A stretch of 64,000 bases of DNA from a bacterium. GTDB lineage: Bacteria > Bdellovibrionota > UBA1018. Made by a program: the position numbers and the translations under genes. The stretch spans positions 98,993-162,992 of the forward strand of contig JAIEMT010000003.1 of assembly GCA_019751945.1 (NCBI GenBank). The letters are read 5' to 3'. Shown piece by piece: positions 1-8,108 of the stretch (its first letter is position 1; each line of letters begins with the position of its first letter). Under the pieces are notes generated by a model. That model did no database searches. It worked only from the letters and a program-made list of their open reading frames with translations, and had not been told where the DNA came from.

Positions 1-60
1 TTTTCATGAGCGACCCTAATGAAATTAAACACTTTTTTTACTACGAAGGGAAGGAGCTTA

Positions 61-1296
61 TTATTCGCCCGGCGGTTTGCCGGTGTTTTGTCCGACGAGG
101 TGGTAACCCTCGTCGCGGGTGACACCCGAAAACTTGAGGCGGAGGTCATCCGGATTACTCGAAGCGCGAATCGCCTCATCCAAAGTAATGGTTCCCGACC
201 GAACCAGTTTCTCTAGCGAAGAGTTCATCGTCTGCATCTTATAATAGTTGCTCGAGTTGGCGATGGCTTCGGGGATCTTTTCAATCTCGTTGTTTAAAAT
301 ATGTTCTTGAATGATGGGGGACTTCACCATCACTTCGCAGGCAGGAACTTGGCCGTTTCCATCAGCCCGTGGAAGAAGCTGTTGCGCCACCACACCCACC
401 AACGTTGAAGCAAGTTGTATTCGAACTTGGTTCTTTGCCTCGTGAGGAAACACGTCGATGATTCGGCTGATCGTGCTCTTCGCATCATTCGTATGAAGCG
501 TAGTCATTACCAGATGACCCGTCTCAGCCGCAGTAATTGCTGCCTGAATCATTTTCACGTCGCGAATTTCACCGATCATGATGACATCGGGATCTTGTCT
601 CAAACCCGAGATGAGAGCGTCGTGCAGATTGTTCGTATCCGAACCCACTTCTCGTTGAGTGATCGAAGCCTTCATGTCGCGATAAACGAACTCAATGGGA
701 TCTTCAATCGTCAGAATATGACTAAACGTCGTCTCGTTTAAATGATTGATCATGGCAGCAAGTGTGGTGGACTTTCCGGAACCGGTGGCTCCCGTCACTA
801 CGAGCAAGCCCCGGGGACGATTGCAGAGTTCCTTGATCACCGGGGGAATTCCAAGATTATCCAAATTCGGAACGGCCATGGGCACCATACGAATTGCTGC
901 CGAAACCATTCCGCGTTGATAGAAAACACTGCAACGGAAACGACCGAGTTCCTTCACTCGAAATGAAAATTCCACCTGGCGGCGATCTTCTAATTCTCGG
1001 AGCTGACGATCGGTCAACACTGCTGCCACGACTTCTCGTGTTTGCTCTTGCGAGAGTTCAGGCATGTTTGCGGGAATGAGTTTTCCGTTAATACGGTAAA
1101 GGGGGGGCCGGCCGACCTTGATGTGCAAATCTGAAGCATTGTACTTAATCAACGCGCGTACCAAGTACTTCATGTCGATTTTGTGTGGAGCTTCTTTGGG
1201 AAGCCCGCGCTGAGGTGTAACGATTCCACCGCCACCCGGAAGAACTGCAAGCGGACTACGCTGTGCGGGAGGTGCCTTGTCGGCGGGGTTTTTCAT
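61..1296 (-). CDS. pilT: PilT-type twitching motility ATPase
   Basis: Retraction ATPase of the type IV pilus, a cytoplasmic hexameric motor of the secretion ATPase family. The 411-residue product has Walker A GATGSGKS (about 169-176), an Asp box EDPIE (198-202), Walker B ending in IGEIRD (to 246) and the His box GHLVMTTLHTNDA (260-272). These and the length fit PilT/PilU rather than PilB. About 40 proline- and glycine-rich residues precede the conserved part and are longer than in typical PilT. The ATG overlaps the stop of the upstream GAF gene by 4 bp (ATGA), so the two are probably translationally coupled. PilT versus PilU cannot be decided from the sequence alone. Confidence 0.92.
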   Translation of the reverse strand: MKNPADKAPPAQRSPLAVLPGGGGIVTPQRGLPKEAPHKIDMKYLVRALIKYNASDLHIKVGRPPLYRINGKLIPANMPELSQEQTREVVAAVLTDRQLRELEDRRQVEFSFRVKELGRFRCSVFYQRGMVSAAIRMVPMAVPNLDNLGIPPVIKELCNRPRGLLVVTGATGSGKSTTLAAMINHLNETTFSHILTIEDPIEFVYRDMKASITQREVGSDTNNLHDALISGLRQDPDVIMIGEIRDVKMIQAAITAAETGHLVMTTLHTNDAKSTISRIIDVFPHEAKNQVRIQLASTLVGVVAQQLLPRADGNGQVPACEVMVKSPIIQEHILNNEIEKIPEAIANSSNYYKMQTMNSSLEKLVRSGTITLDEAIRASSNPDDLRLKFSGVTRDEGYHLVGQNTGKPPGE

Positions 1297-1979
1297 GCGG
1301 CGTCTTTCTTGGTGTCCTTGCCTTGTTGCATTGCCCAGCCGAGCATCAATCGCACTTCAATAATTTTTGCAGCGGCGTCGCAGAGATACGTCAGTAGTTC
1401 GATGTCTGATGGAGAATAGTTTTCTTCACCCACGCGATTTAAAAGTTCCACCACTCCGTAAACCTGTCCGCGAATGATGATGGGTGCGCAGATTAAGTTT
1501 CTAGCGGTGAAACCAATCGCGTCTTGCACCGATTTTAAATAGACCGCGTTTTCTTCAACGTTCGGAACAGCAAGCGGTTGTCGCGATTCTGCAACGTGGC
1601 CCACAATCCCCTGGCCTTTTGGAATGGTGAATTTGGTGAGCTGTTCAGAACTACGGCCAATGACCGCGCGAAAGAAAAGACTGTGGCTGCTGGGGTCGAG
1701 TTCGAGAATCGAACCGGATTCACTCTTCACCACTTTCATAATGGCGAGCAAAATTTCGCGCATGAATTCGTGAAATTTATAATCCCGATTCATGATCGAG
1801 AGGAAAGCTTCGATGCAGAGGAGCTTCGAAGTCGCTGTGGCGACAGAGTCGTCCGTAAAAATTCCGGCAGGAATGGGCGAAGTGGTCGCAGCCGCGGGAA
1901 CGAAATCGATGTCGGACTCGGATGGAAATTCCGGCTCGAACTCTGGCTGATTGTCGTCGGACCCCGACCCATTGGACAC
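1293..1979 (-). CDS. GAF domain protein coupled to pilT
   Basis: Predicted cytoplasmic sensor of 228 residues. An acidic, low-complexity N-terminus of about 40 residues is followed by a GAF domain (about 65-210) with the hallmark stretches GIVGHVAESRQP and NLICAPIIIRGQVYGVVELLNR. The start chosen is GTG at 1979, preceded by a strong AAGGAGG eight bases upstream; a further in-frame GTG at 2045 lacks this. The gene ends in an ATGA overlap with pilT, which suggests it modulates pilus retraction or responds to the same signal. The ligand is unknown. No catalytic output domain is fused. Confidence 0.82.
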   Translation of the reverse strand: MSNGSGSDDNQPEFEPEFPSESDIDFVPAAATTSPIPAGIFTDDSVATATSKLLCIEAFLSIMNRDYKFHEFMREILLAIMKVVKSESGSILELDPSSHSLFFRAVIGRSSEQLTKFTIPKGQGIVGHVAESRQPLAVPNVEENAVYLKSVQDAIGFTARNLICAPIIIRGQVYGVVELLNRVGEENYSPSDIELLTYLCDAAAKIIEVRLMLGWAMQQGKDTKKDAA

Positions 1980-2048
1980 AGCAGTGCCCTCCTTGTTTAG
2001 TGATCGGCTATATGGGAGAATAGTTTTAGGACCAGATTGCGACACAGA

Positions 2049-2510
2049 ATGTCATTTAACAACACTTCAAAAATTCAGAGGTTTTGTACGGTTTTTGGGA
2101 TCGTTTCAGGTCTTTTTCTGACATCCTGCGGCTTAAGTGGGGGCTCTGGAAGCATTAATGAGGGCATCCCCTCCAACTGGACCCCTTTGGCGACCGCCGT
2201 TTTAACCTCCCTGGGAAGCTATGACGTATCGGGTCAGGCCATCTTATATAAGGATGCCGCAACGAATCGGAACTATATCCGTCTCGAGGGCCTGAGCACT
2301 CCGACGGGGACAACTCTCTATCTCTCTGCGAACTATACAGGGGGACCTGCCTTCACTTCGACCTATATCGGTCTTCACGGTCATAGCGGAAATCAGAACT
2401 ACACCACCAACATCATCTCCGCGAATGGAAACGGCTGGGTGTCTGTTTCGATTGTTTCTCTGAACACGGGGAGCACGGTGACCTACGCAACCGCGGCTTT
2501 CAACAAGTAG
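2049..2510 (+). CDS. secreted lipoprotein of unknown function
   Basis: A 153-residue product starting at ATG 2049, with a signal peptide and lipobox LTSC (Cys27), followed by a Gly/Ser linker. The mature part has alternating small, Thr/Ser-rich strands (for example YIRLEGLSTPTGTTLYLS) and looks all-beta; it weakly recalls DM13-type domains, which I cannot confirm. It is divergent from the GAF gene and stops 3 bp before the convergent gene at 2514. The TTG at 2037 in the same frame would add four residues without an obvious ribosome site. Confidence 0.7.
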   Translation: MSFNNTSKIQRFCTVFGIVSGLFLTSCGLSGGSGSINEGIPSNWTPLATAVLTSLGSYDVSGQAILYKDAATNRNYIRLEGLSTPTGTTLYLSANYTGGPAFTSTYIGLHGHSGNQNYTTNIISANGNGWVSVSIVSLNTGSTVTYATAAFNK

Positions 2511-2513
2511 AGT

Positions 2514-2990
2514 TTAAGGCAGCGACATCTCGTTCTTGTACTCAATCAATTCCTTGATGTTGTAAACCTCGCCGATCATCCACTTGCCTTCATCGCGAAC
2601 GAGGCGCGCAAGCTTTCGACTGGTGACCTTCGCATCGTGACCTTTGCTTTGATCTAAATAGGTCAGTTCGTAGGTGATGTTTACTTCTCCGTCTGAGACC
2701 GATTTGATGTCGCGGAAAGAATGAGAAAGATGTTTTCTCTTATTGTCGACAAAGGCCTCTAAAAATTGTTCGTCGCTCCAAGCCTCTAGCCGTTTCTTGG
2801 CGTTTCCGGTGAGGTATTGTTCAAGGGTTTTTCGATCGGATACGGACTTCACCGAAAAACTGTCCGAGATGTAGCTGTTCAGTCTGCCGCGAGGATCTCC
2901 CGTTCGATTCGCGCCCGAATTACAACTTGAAAGAACAACACTGGCTAACAGGAATGAAACCGGAATCATCCACGCTTTTTTAGAGCACAT
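2514..2990 (-). CDS. lipoprotein, NTF2-like domain possible
   Basis: A 158-residue product. The start is ATG 2990 (MCSKKAW), 11 bp inside the end of the upstream membrane-protein gene. The N-terminus is a signal peptide with lipobox LSSC (Cys23). The rest is a small alpha/beta domain with a repeated pattern of strand plus basic residues (VTSRKLARLVRDEGKWMIGEVYNI) that resembles NTF2-like lipoproteins; this is a resemblance only. The overlap with the PilZ-like gene upstream suggests co-translation. Confidence 0.68.
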   Translation of the reverse strand: MCSKKAWMIPVSFLLASVVLSSCNSGANRTGDPRGRLNSYISDSFSVKSVSDRKTLEQYLTGNAKKRLEAWSDEQFLEAFVDNKRKHLSHSFRDIKSVSDGEVNITYELTYLDQSKGHDAKVTSRKLARLVRDEGKWMIGEVYNIKELIEYKNEMSLP

Positions 2991-3696
2991 ACCCAATCCC
3001 CCGAAGTTTTTCGACGAAATCGCCTAACTTCTTCGATTCATCTGGTGACATCCCACTGAAAAGAAATCCCGCGCCCAGATTTTTGTTCAGCGTACGAATG
3101 GGTAACGCCTGACAGTGAACGGGCTTCTCTTCTCCGTATGAGAAAACTAGCTTAGCTCGTTTCTTTCTTTCGATGGGCCATTTTTCATCACGGTCAGAAA
3201 AAACAAACGCGCCCTGAGTATCCAGTCTTGCTACGCGAGCAGAGAATGTTTTGTCGCCGTAAACCGCCTCACACTTCAGACCAGGAATGGATTGCGGCAG
3301 GCCCTGATACCACTCCATGTGCGGATCAAAGAACGAACTGCCATTTTCATGACGGACCCACTGCCAAAGAACAATCCAATAAAAGAGGAGAAAGATGGCA
3401 AAGAAACCCAAGCTTGGACTCTGTGTTTGAACAGCGATCGCAACGGTGGTGAAACACCAGAGACCTCCTGCCGATAGCAAAATAGAGTAGGGAGCGCGCT
3501 TTCCCTTACTAATGCCTCTGGCGAGCAGAAAAACGACCACTGCTACCGTCCCGCAGAGGATTTGAAAGGTCTTCACGGGCATTTTCAACAACGATGCTTG
3601 AACCAACATCAGCACCTGAAGCGCCAAAATCGGGACGCACAGCAACATATAAAAAGAGATCAAGCGCAGACCCAAGGGTATGTGAATCACCTTCAT
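2980..3696 (-). CDS. membrane protein with C-terminal PilZ-like domain
   Basis: A 238-residue product with four predicted membrane segments in the first 115 residues, then a soluble domain. That domain carries ARVARLDTQGAFVF, which matches the D/NxSxxG part of PilZ domains, and ends with the typical LGAGFLFSGMSPDESKKLGDFV pattern. The paired arginines that bind cyclic di-GMP are not clearly present, so it may be a non-binding PilZ relative. The gene overlaps the lipoprotein gene downstream and is divergent from the ferredoxin gene. Confidence 0.65.
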   Translation of the reverse strand: MKVIHIPLGLRLISFYMLLCVPILALQVLMLVQASLLKMPVKTFQILCGTVAVVVFLLARGISKGKRAPYSILLSAGGLWCFTTVAIAVQTQSPSLGFFAIFLLFYWIVLWQWVRHENGSSFFDPHMEWYQGLPQSIPGLKCEAVYGDKTFSARVARLDTQGAFVFSDRDEKWPIERKKRAKLVFSYGEEKPVHCQALPIRTLNKNLGAGFLFSGMSPDESKKLGDFVEKLRGIGYVL

Positions 3697-3770
3697 CTCT
3701 TAAAAATCTCATGGAAACCCAGATGTCTCAAGAGCTTGTCATTTCTTTCGATCAGGCCGAAACTAGTTTA

Positions 3771-3983
3771 ATGGCTTATACGATTAGGAACACTTGTACG
3801 AAGTGTGGGGCGTGCCTGACGGAATGTCCGACGGGATCCATCTATTTCGGAAAAACCCAGTACTTAATCGACGCGGACACCTGCACCGACCACGCTGCTT
3901 GTGTCGCGGTCTGTCCTGTCGACGCCATTTATAAAATGAAGCGTCCGGACCCAAAAACTGACGAGGGAGAAGATTCTCCGTGA
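3771..3983 (+). CDS. small ferredoxin with an altered second cluster motif
   Basis: A 70-residue ferredoxin-like protein (MAYTIRNTCTKCG). The first motif is a full CxxCxxCxxxCP (CTKCGACLTECP). The second reads CTDHAACVAVCP, that is CxxHxxCxxxCP, with His where the second cysteine of a standard cluster motif lies. The start at 3771 fits the usual YfhL-type N-terminus; an in-frame ATG at 3711 would add 20 residues. The gene ends in a GTGA overlap with anmK, so the two are probably co-translated although their functions look unrelated. Confidence 0.8.
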   Translation: MAYTIRNTCTKCGACLTECPTGSIYFGKTQYLIDADTCTDHAACVAVCPVDAIYKMKRPDPKTDEGEDSP

Positions 3984-5164
3984 GTCAACCTGAACTCCGA
4001 GTTCTCGGAGTGATGACCGGCACATCTTGTGACGGCCTCGATGCAGCCTGCTTAAGTTTTTCTTCTTCGAGTTGGCGAACGCTCTGGACTCGCAGCATTC
4101 CTTACTCGAGCTCCTTGCGAAATCGAGTTTTTGCCTATCAAGAACCGAAATCCAAACATTCGACGGTGGATTTGCTTTCCCTCAATCGAGATCTCGGCGC
4201 TTGGTACGGAAAAGTTTTAAAAGAAATGATTCAGGAGTTTGATCCGGACTCTCGTCCTCATGTCATTGCCAATCACGGTCAAACGGTGGCGCACTTTCCA
4301 AAAGCTCACGTCACTTTCCAAATGGGTGATGCAACGCTCATTTCTACGCAGACGGCCACTACGAGTATTTCGCAGTTTCGAAACGGAGACATGGCTGTGG
4401 GTGGGCAAGGTGCCCCGCTCGTTCCAGTTTTTCATCGCTTGCTGGCGCGCCAGTTTGCGGGATCAGGTGAAGGCGTCGTCATTCAAAACATGGGCGGCAT
4501 TGGGAATCTGACTTACGTTGGCCCCGGTGGCAGCCTTATTTCTTTTGATACCGGCCCCGGAAATGTTTGGATCGACGCTGCTGTTTCAAAAATTACCCGC
4601 GGCAAATTTAAAATGGATACGGATGGAAAAATTGCGGCTCAGGCTGCGCCCAATCCGGCTGTGATCAAAAAACTGCTGAGCCATAAGTTTTTTAAGCTCG
4701 CACCACCCAAGTCCACGGGACGCGATGAAATCAACCCGACTTATTTCTTTTCAAAAGCAGGGAAGCTCAAAGGTGCGGCCATGGTATCCACCGCCACTGC
4801 TGCCACGGTGGAAACTCTGGCCATGGCTTACGAAAATTACATTCTTTCCAAAGGCGTTCCCATTTACAAAATTTTTCTAGTCGGCGGCGGTGCAAAGAAT
4901 CCGGCCATCATCCACGGACTTCAAGCGCGAATGGGAAATATTCCGGTGGCGAGTTTGGCTCAGCAAGAAATCAATCCGCAGTTTGTGGAAGCGCAAGCCT
5001 TTGCGCTCTATGGATTGATGTGCCTCTTTGGAAAACCTATCGGGGGCCCCTGGACGGGCGCACAGGGATTTGGCCCGCCGGGACTGATCTGCCCTGGCTC
5101 CAACTGGAATGAAGTTCTAGAAAGAGTGACTGCGCTGAAAACTTCTGGCGTCCGTTATCTTTGA
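3980..5164 (+). CDS. anmK: anhydro-N-acetylmuramic acid kinase
   Basis: Phosphorylates and opens 1,6-anhydro-MurNAc, a breakdown product of peptidoglycan, to MurNAc-6-phosphate in the cytoplasm. Family motifs are all visible in the 394 residues: GVMTGTSCDGLD at the N-terminus, ANHGQTVAHFP, NMGGIGNLTY, FDTGPGNVWID and LVGGGAKNPAII. Length is close to the usual 370. The start is GTG 3980, with GAGGGAG upstream. The 3' end overlaps the convergent murU-like gene by 10 bp, so the cell-wall recycling genes lie tail to tail. Confidence 0.95.
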   Translation: MSQPELRVLGVMTGTSCDGLDAACLSFSSSSWRTLWTRSIPYSSSLRNRVFAYQEPKSKHSTVDLLSLNRDLGAWYGKVLKEMIQEFDPDSRPHVIANHGQTVAHFPKAHVTFQMGDATLISTQTATTSISQFRNGDMAVGGQGAPLVPVFHRLLARQFAGSGEGVVIQNMGGIGNLTYVGPGGSLISFDTGPGNVWIDAAVSKITRGKFKMDTDGKIAAQAAPNPAVIKKLLSHKFFKLAPPKSTGRDEINPTYFFSKAGKLKGAAMVSTATAATVETLAMAYENYILSKGVPIYKIFLVGGGAKNPAIIHGLQARMGNIPVASLAQQEINPQFVEAQAFALYGLMCLFGKPIGGPWTGAQGFGPPGLICPGSNWNEVLERVTALKTSGVRYL

Positions 5165-6129
5165 ACGGAAACCCACTGACCGTCGTAAGCAATTCCATCT
5201 GAAAACTGCTTCATCTCTTGTGGGCCCTCTCCATACAGGACAGAGCGAGGACCCAGGTTCTGAGGTGGACTCCATCTCGAAGTCGGCGAAGCGTACGCCG
5301 GTCCCACCCAATTTTCTACATACGACCGCCGGGAGGTTTTCTTGTTCAACCAAACGCGCGGTTGAACTCGAGAATTAACTGATTCAATTCGACGCCGCCA
5401 TTTCTGCGAAATTTTTCCAAGCTCCAGCATTTCGATCAGGCTGAGATGCGTATTTAACCAAGACTTCGGAGATCCGACATCAAACCATTCTCCAGAATTC
5501 AAATACGCGCCGGCCATTCCAGACTGAATCGCGGGAAGAAGCATTTGGGTGACAAACTCAGACGGGCCGGTTGGAGGCAGACTAGCCAAAGCGCCCGGCT
5601 CTAAAACTGCGGCGCCAATATAAAAAGGGCAGCGCTCTCGAATCTCACCCAGGCCGGTAATCAATCCGTCTTTCACCAAGATCTCGCGATACTTTTCGCC
5701 AGGGGGAGAAACGGGATTCAATGCAAGAGTCAGTTTCACTCCCCACTGCCGTTTGAGCTGTTCGTGACGATAGCGAAGGGCCAGCAAGTCGATGTCACAT
5801 AGCACGTCCGCATTTAAAACATAGAATGGAGATTTCTGATCTGGAGATAAAAGCGGCTGAGCCTTCTTCAGCCCTCCCCCACTTCCAAGAATCTGAGAAG
5901 TCTCATCGCTAATGTGAAGTCTGGCCCCACCCCAATCGAGTGCTTTCAAACCCGAAGTCGCTTTTTCGGGAAGGTGATGAATGTTCGCAACCACGTCGGT
6001 CACTCCTGTGGCCGACAGAAGATCTACCGCGTATTGAGCCACTGGAATTCCCATCACTGGGAGGAGCGGTTTGGGAACGACCTCAGTGAACGGGCGGAGA
6101 CGAGTCCCCAGACCCGCTGTCATGAGCAT
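5155..6129 (-). CDS. murU: sugar-1-phosphate nucleotidyltransferase, MurU-like
   Basis: Nucleotidyltransferase of 324 residues with the signature GLGTRLRPFTEVVPKPLLPVMG, the substrate-loop motif GSGGGLKKA, metal-site LNADVLCD and FDVGSPKSWLNTH. Next to an AmgK-like kinase it is best read as MurU, which makes UDP-MurNAc from MurNAc-1-phosphate. It carries about 80 extra C-terminal residues absent from the roughly 225-residue Pseudomonas MurU, so a related specificity (for example mannose-1-phosphate) remains possible. ATG 6129 is the first conventional start and lies 4 bp after the kinase stop, but family members usually have two or three residues before this Met. Confidence 0.75.
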   Translation of the reverse strand: MLMTAGLGTRLRPFTEVVPKPLLPVMGIPVAQYAVDLLSATGVTDVVANIHHLPEKATSGLKALDWGGARLHISDETSQILGSGGGLKKAQPLLSPDQKSPFYVLNADVLCDIDLLALRYRHEQLKRQWGVKLTLALNPVSPPGEKYREILVKDGLITGLGEIRERCPFYIGAAVLEPGALASLPPTGPSEFVTQMLLPAIQSGMAGAYLNSGEWFDVGSPKSWLNTHLSLIEMLELGKISQKWRRRIESVNSRVQPRVWLNKKTSRRSYVENWVGPAYASPTSRWSPPQNLGPRSVLYGEGPQEMKQFSDGIAYDGQWVSVQR

Positions 6130-6133
6130 CGCT

Positions 6134-7213
6134 CTAGAAATAGTAATAATGGAAGAGGACCTCCCTCAAATGCGAGTAGCGAGGATACTTCAGCAGCGTC
6201 CGACGAATATTTTCAAAAGTATTCCCGATGAATTTGAGATAGGTGGGGTTTCCACGACGATTTAAGAAAGACGCAAAACTTCCGATGGCTTTGAAGTTTC
6301 TTTGCACCGCCATAATGTCGAAGAGAAACAGAAACTGCTGACGATCAATTCGCTCGCCTGAAGAAGCTTCCCATCGTGCAATGTAATAGTCTAACAACCG
6401 GGTGATCTGACCTTCTTCAAGCTGGTAGTAACTATCGCGCAAGAGCGAAGCGAGGTCGTATTGAGCAGGGCCCATTCGTGCGTCTTGAAAATCGATCATC
6501 ACGAGGCGCTCTTTTCCACCTGCTTCGGGAGTCACCATAATATTGCGGCTGTGAAAATCTCGGTGCGCTAATACGGTTGGCTGCTTTGCCAAAGTGGCGC
6601 AGATTTCATTGAAACCATGAGTGAGCACTTCGCGATCGCTCGGATCAATCGTACGGCCCAAGTATTTTTCATAGAAATGTTCAATCGCGAAATTCACTTC
6701 CCACATCAGCTTCTCGGTATTGAAGAAAAGCTTGAAGGCTTCGAGTTGTGCGGGGCGCTTGGCTTGCGAAGCATTGATTTGCAAATCCACCAAGGAATCA
6801 ATCACTCGTTCGTAGAGGTGGCGTTCCACATCGGCAGTGGCCACACCCTGGAGTCTTCGCAAGAGGGTGACATCGCCTAGGTCTTCAAGAAGGATGTAAC
6901 CCTTCCCCGGGTCTACATCGAGCACCTGCGGAACATCCACTCCGGCGCCATGCAAATATCGCTGAACCGAAAGAAACGACGTGTTCACGCCCTCACTCTC
7001 AAAAGGTTCCATGCTCATGATGATGTAAGTCTTGGCAGGAATGTTTGACTCGGGCTGCGTCGCGACTCGGTAATACTTTCGAGTGCTCGCGTCTCCGGGA
7101 AGCTTCTGAACGGATGCAATGCTCTTCGATTTTTGAATCCACTGGGTAAGGGCCTCGTCGCCCTGGGTGATCTGCTCAAACATCGATCGAATCTCCTTTA
7201 GATCAGAACTCAT
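6134..7213 (-). CDS. amgK: AmgK-like cell-wall amino sugar kinase
   Basis: Aminoglycoside-phosphotransferase fold protein of 359 residues. Visible are the N-terminal LPGDASTRKYYRV typical of AmgK, the catalytic loop HRDFHSRN (217-224) and the metal motif DFQDARMGPAQYDLA (from 241). AmgK phosphorylates MurNAc and GlcNAc at C1, feeding MurU. The gene starts in an ATGA overlap with the M48-like lipoprotein gene upstream and is followed within 4 bp by the nucleotidyltransferase gene. Homoserine-kinase-like or choline-kinase-like activities are alternatives, but the pairing with murU and anmK favours peptidoglycan recycling. Confidence 0.82.
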   Translation of the reverse strand: MSSDLKEIRSMFEQITQGDEALTQWIQKSKSIASVQKLPGDASTRKYYRVATQPESNIPAKTYIIMSMEPFESEGVNTSFLSVQRYLHGAGVDVPQVLDVDPGKGYILLEDLGDVTLLRRLQGVATADVERHLYERVIDSLVDLQINASQAKRPAQLEAFKLFFNTEKLMWEVNFAIEHFYEKYLGRTIDPSDREVLTHGFNEICATLAKQPTVLAHRDFHSRNIMVTPEAGGKERLVMIDFQDARMGPAQYDLASLLRDSYYQLEEGQITRLLDYYIARWEASSGERIDRQQFLFLFDIMAVQRNFKAIGSFASFLNRRGNPTYLKFIGNTFENIRRTLLKYPRYSHLREVLFHYYYF

Positions 7214-8040
7214 AAATTTCTGATCCTCTTTTGAATTCTTAGAAACGCTTCGGATCGCACGATGGGGTTTCGAAGGGGGGTGTTGGCCGAAATAGCCAAA
7301 TAAGCTCGGTCATCAAATTTATTTAAACTGCTGGTCTCAAACGGAGAGTTCTTGGAATGATCTCGGTAACGCTGCCAAACGGAGACCAAACCTCTCGGAT
7401 CGTACCCGGCGCGATACAAAATTTTTACAGCCACTTCGGTGGCCTGCAACCACTCTTGCTCGGTGTACGAGAAAACCCCGTTTTGTCCAAAAAAATCGAG
7501 AGAGAGCTTATCGAGAGCGCCCTTTTCCGGAAAGAGAGCATTCGGAACGATGTCCCCTTCGCTCTCAGCTCGAGAAGCGAGGATTTTTTCCACCCGACGT
7601 AAAACATTTCTGTTCAAGACATTGGCGTACTCTAAGGCAATGAGTGCAGCGATTTCATTTTCGTAGTCTGCGCCCTTGAGAAGGCCGGCCGAAAGATAAA
7701 TTCGAATTCCCGGAATCGAATAGTTTTTCCAAAGGTCAGTGCGATCTTGAACAACAAAAACCCCGACGGGGCTAATCTTCAGCGCGTCCGTTTTGGCAGC
7801 CAGGTGGTCTGCGATTCTTTTCAAATAAACGGAAACTTCTAGGTCCTTTTTAATTTTGAGTTGGGGTTCTAATTTCTGCGAAAGACGAACTCCCAAAGTA
7901 TTGTCCTGTCGCACCTGCTCTTCAGCGGTCATGGAAGCGATTTTGGGCGGCGAAGAACACGACACGATAGACGTAGCCACAACGCAAACAGCACAGAGCA
8001 CAGCCAAGGCTACCGAGAGAAGCGGATACTTCTGGCGCAT
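7210..8040 (-). CDS. M48-like lipoprotein lacking the HExxH motif
   Basis: A 276-residue lipoprotein (lipobox SIVSC, Cys28). The region from about 104 to 150 follows the layout of secreted M48 metallopeptidases (Pro-Gly turn, strand, AGLL, then the helix that should carry HExxH) and the C-terminal part has the family's YDPRGLVSVWQRY segment. In the active-site helix the sequence is AALIALEYAN: both zinc histidines are replaced (Leu136, Asn140) and only the Glu is kept. It should therefore be catalytically dead, perhaps a scaffold or regulator. It is the first gene of the unit and overlaps amgK by 4 bp, placing it in a cell-wall context. Confidence 0.72.
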   Translation of the reverse strand: MRQKYPLLSVALAVLCAVCVVATSIVSCSSPPKIASMTAEEQVRQDNTLGVRLSQKLEPQLKIKKDLEVSVYLKRIADHLAAKTDALKISPVGVFVVQDRTDLWKNYSIPGIRIYLSAGLLKGADYENEIAALIALEYANVLNRNVLRRVEKILASRAESEGDIVPNALFPEKGALDKLSLDFFGQNGVFSYTEQEWLQATEVAVKILYRAGYDPRGLVSVWQRYRDHSKNSPFETSSLNKFDDRAYLAISANTPLRNPIVRSEAFLRIQKRIRNL

Positions 8041-8108
8041 CTCTCTATCGTCCCCGGTTTTAAGGTCGGGATCAAGAGGGGAAGGATTTGCCTATGTCAG
8101 AAATCTGT

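Noticed and set aside
1-60. Possible next gene after pilT on the minus strand (ATG at 7)
   Set aside because: Only two codons are inside the window, so nothing can be supported.
2037-2048. Earlier TTG start for the lipoprotein gene at 2049
   Set aside because: No ribosome site; ATG 2049 gives a normal signal peptide.
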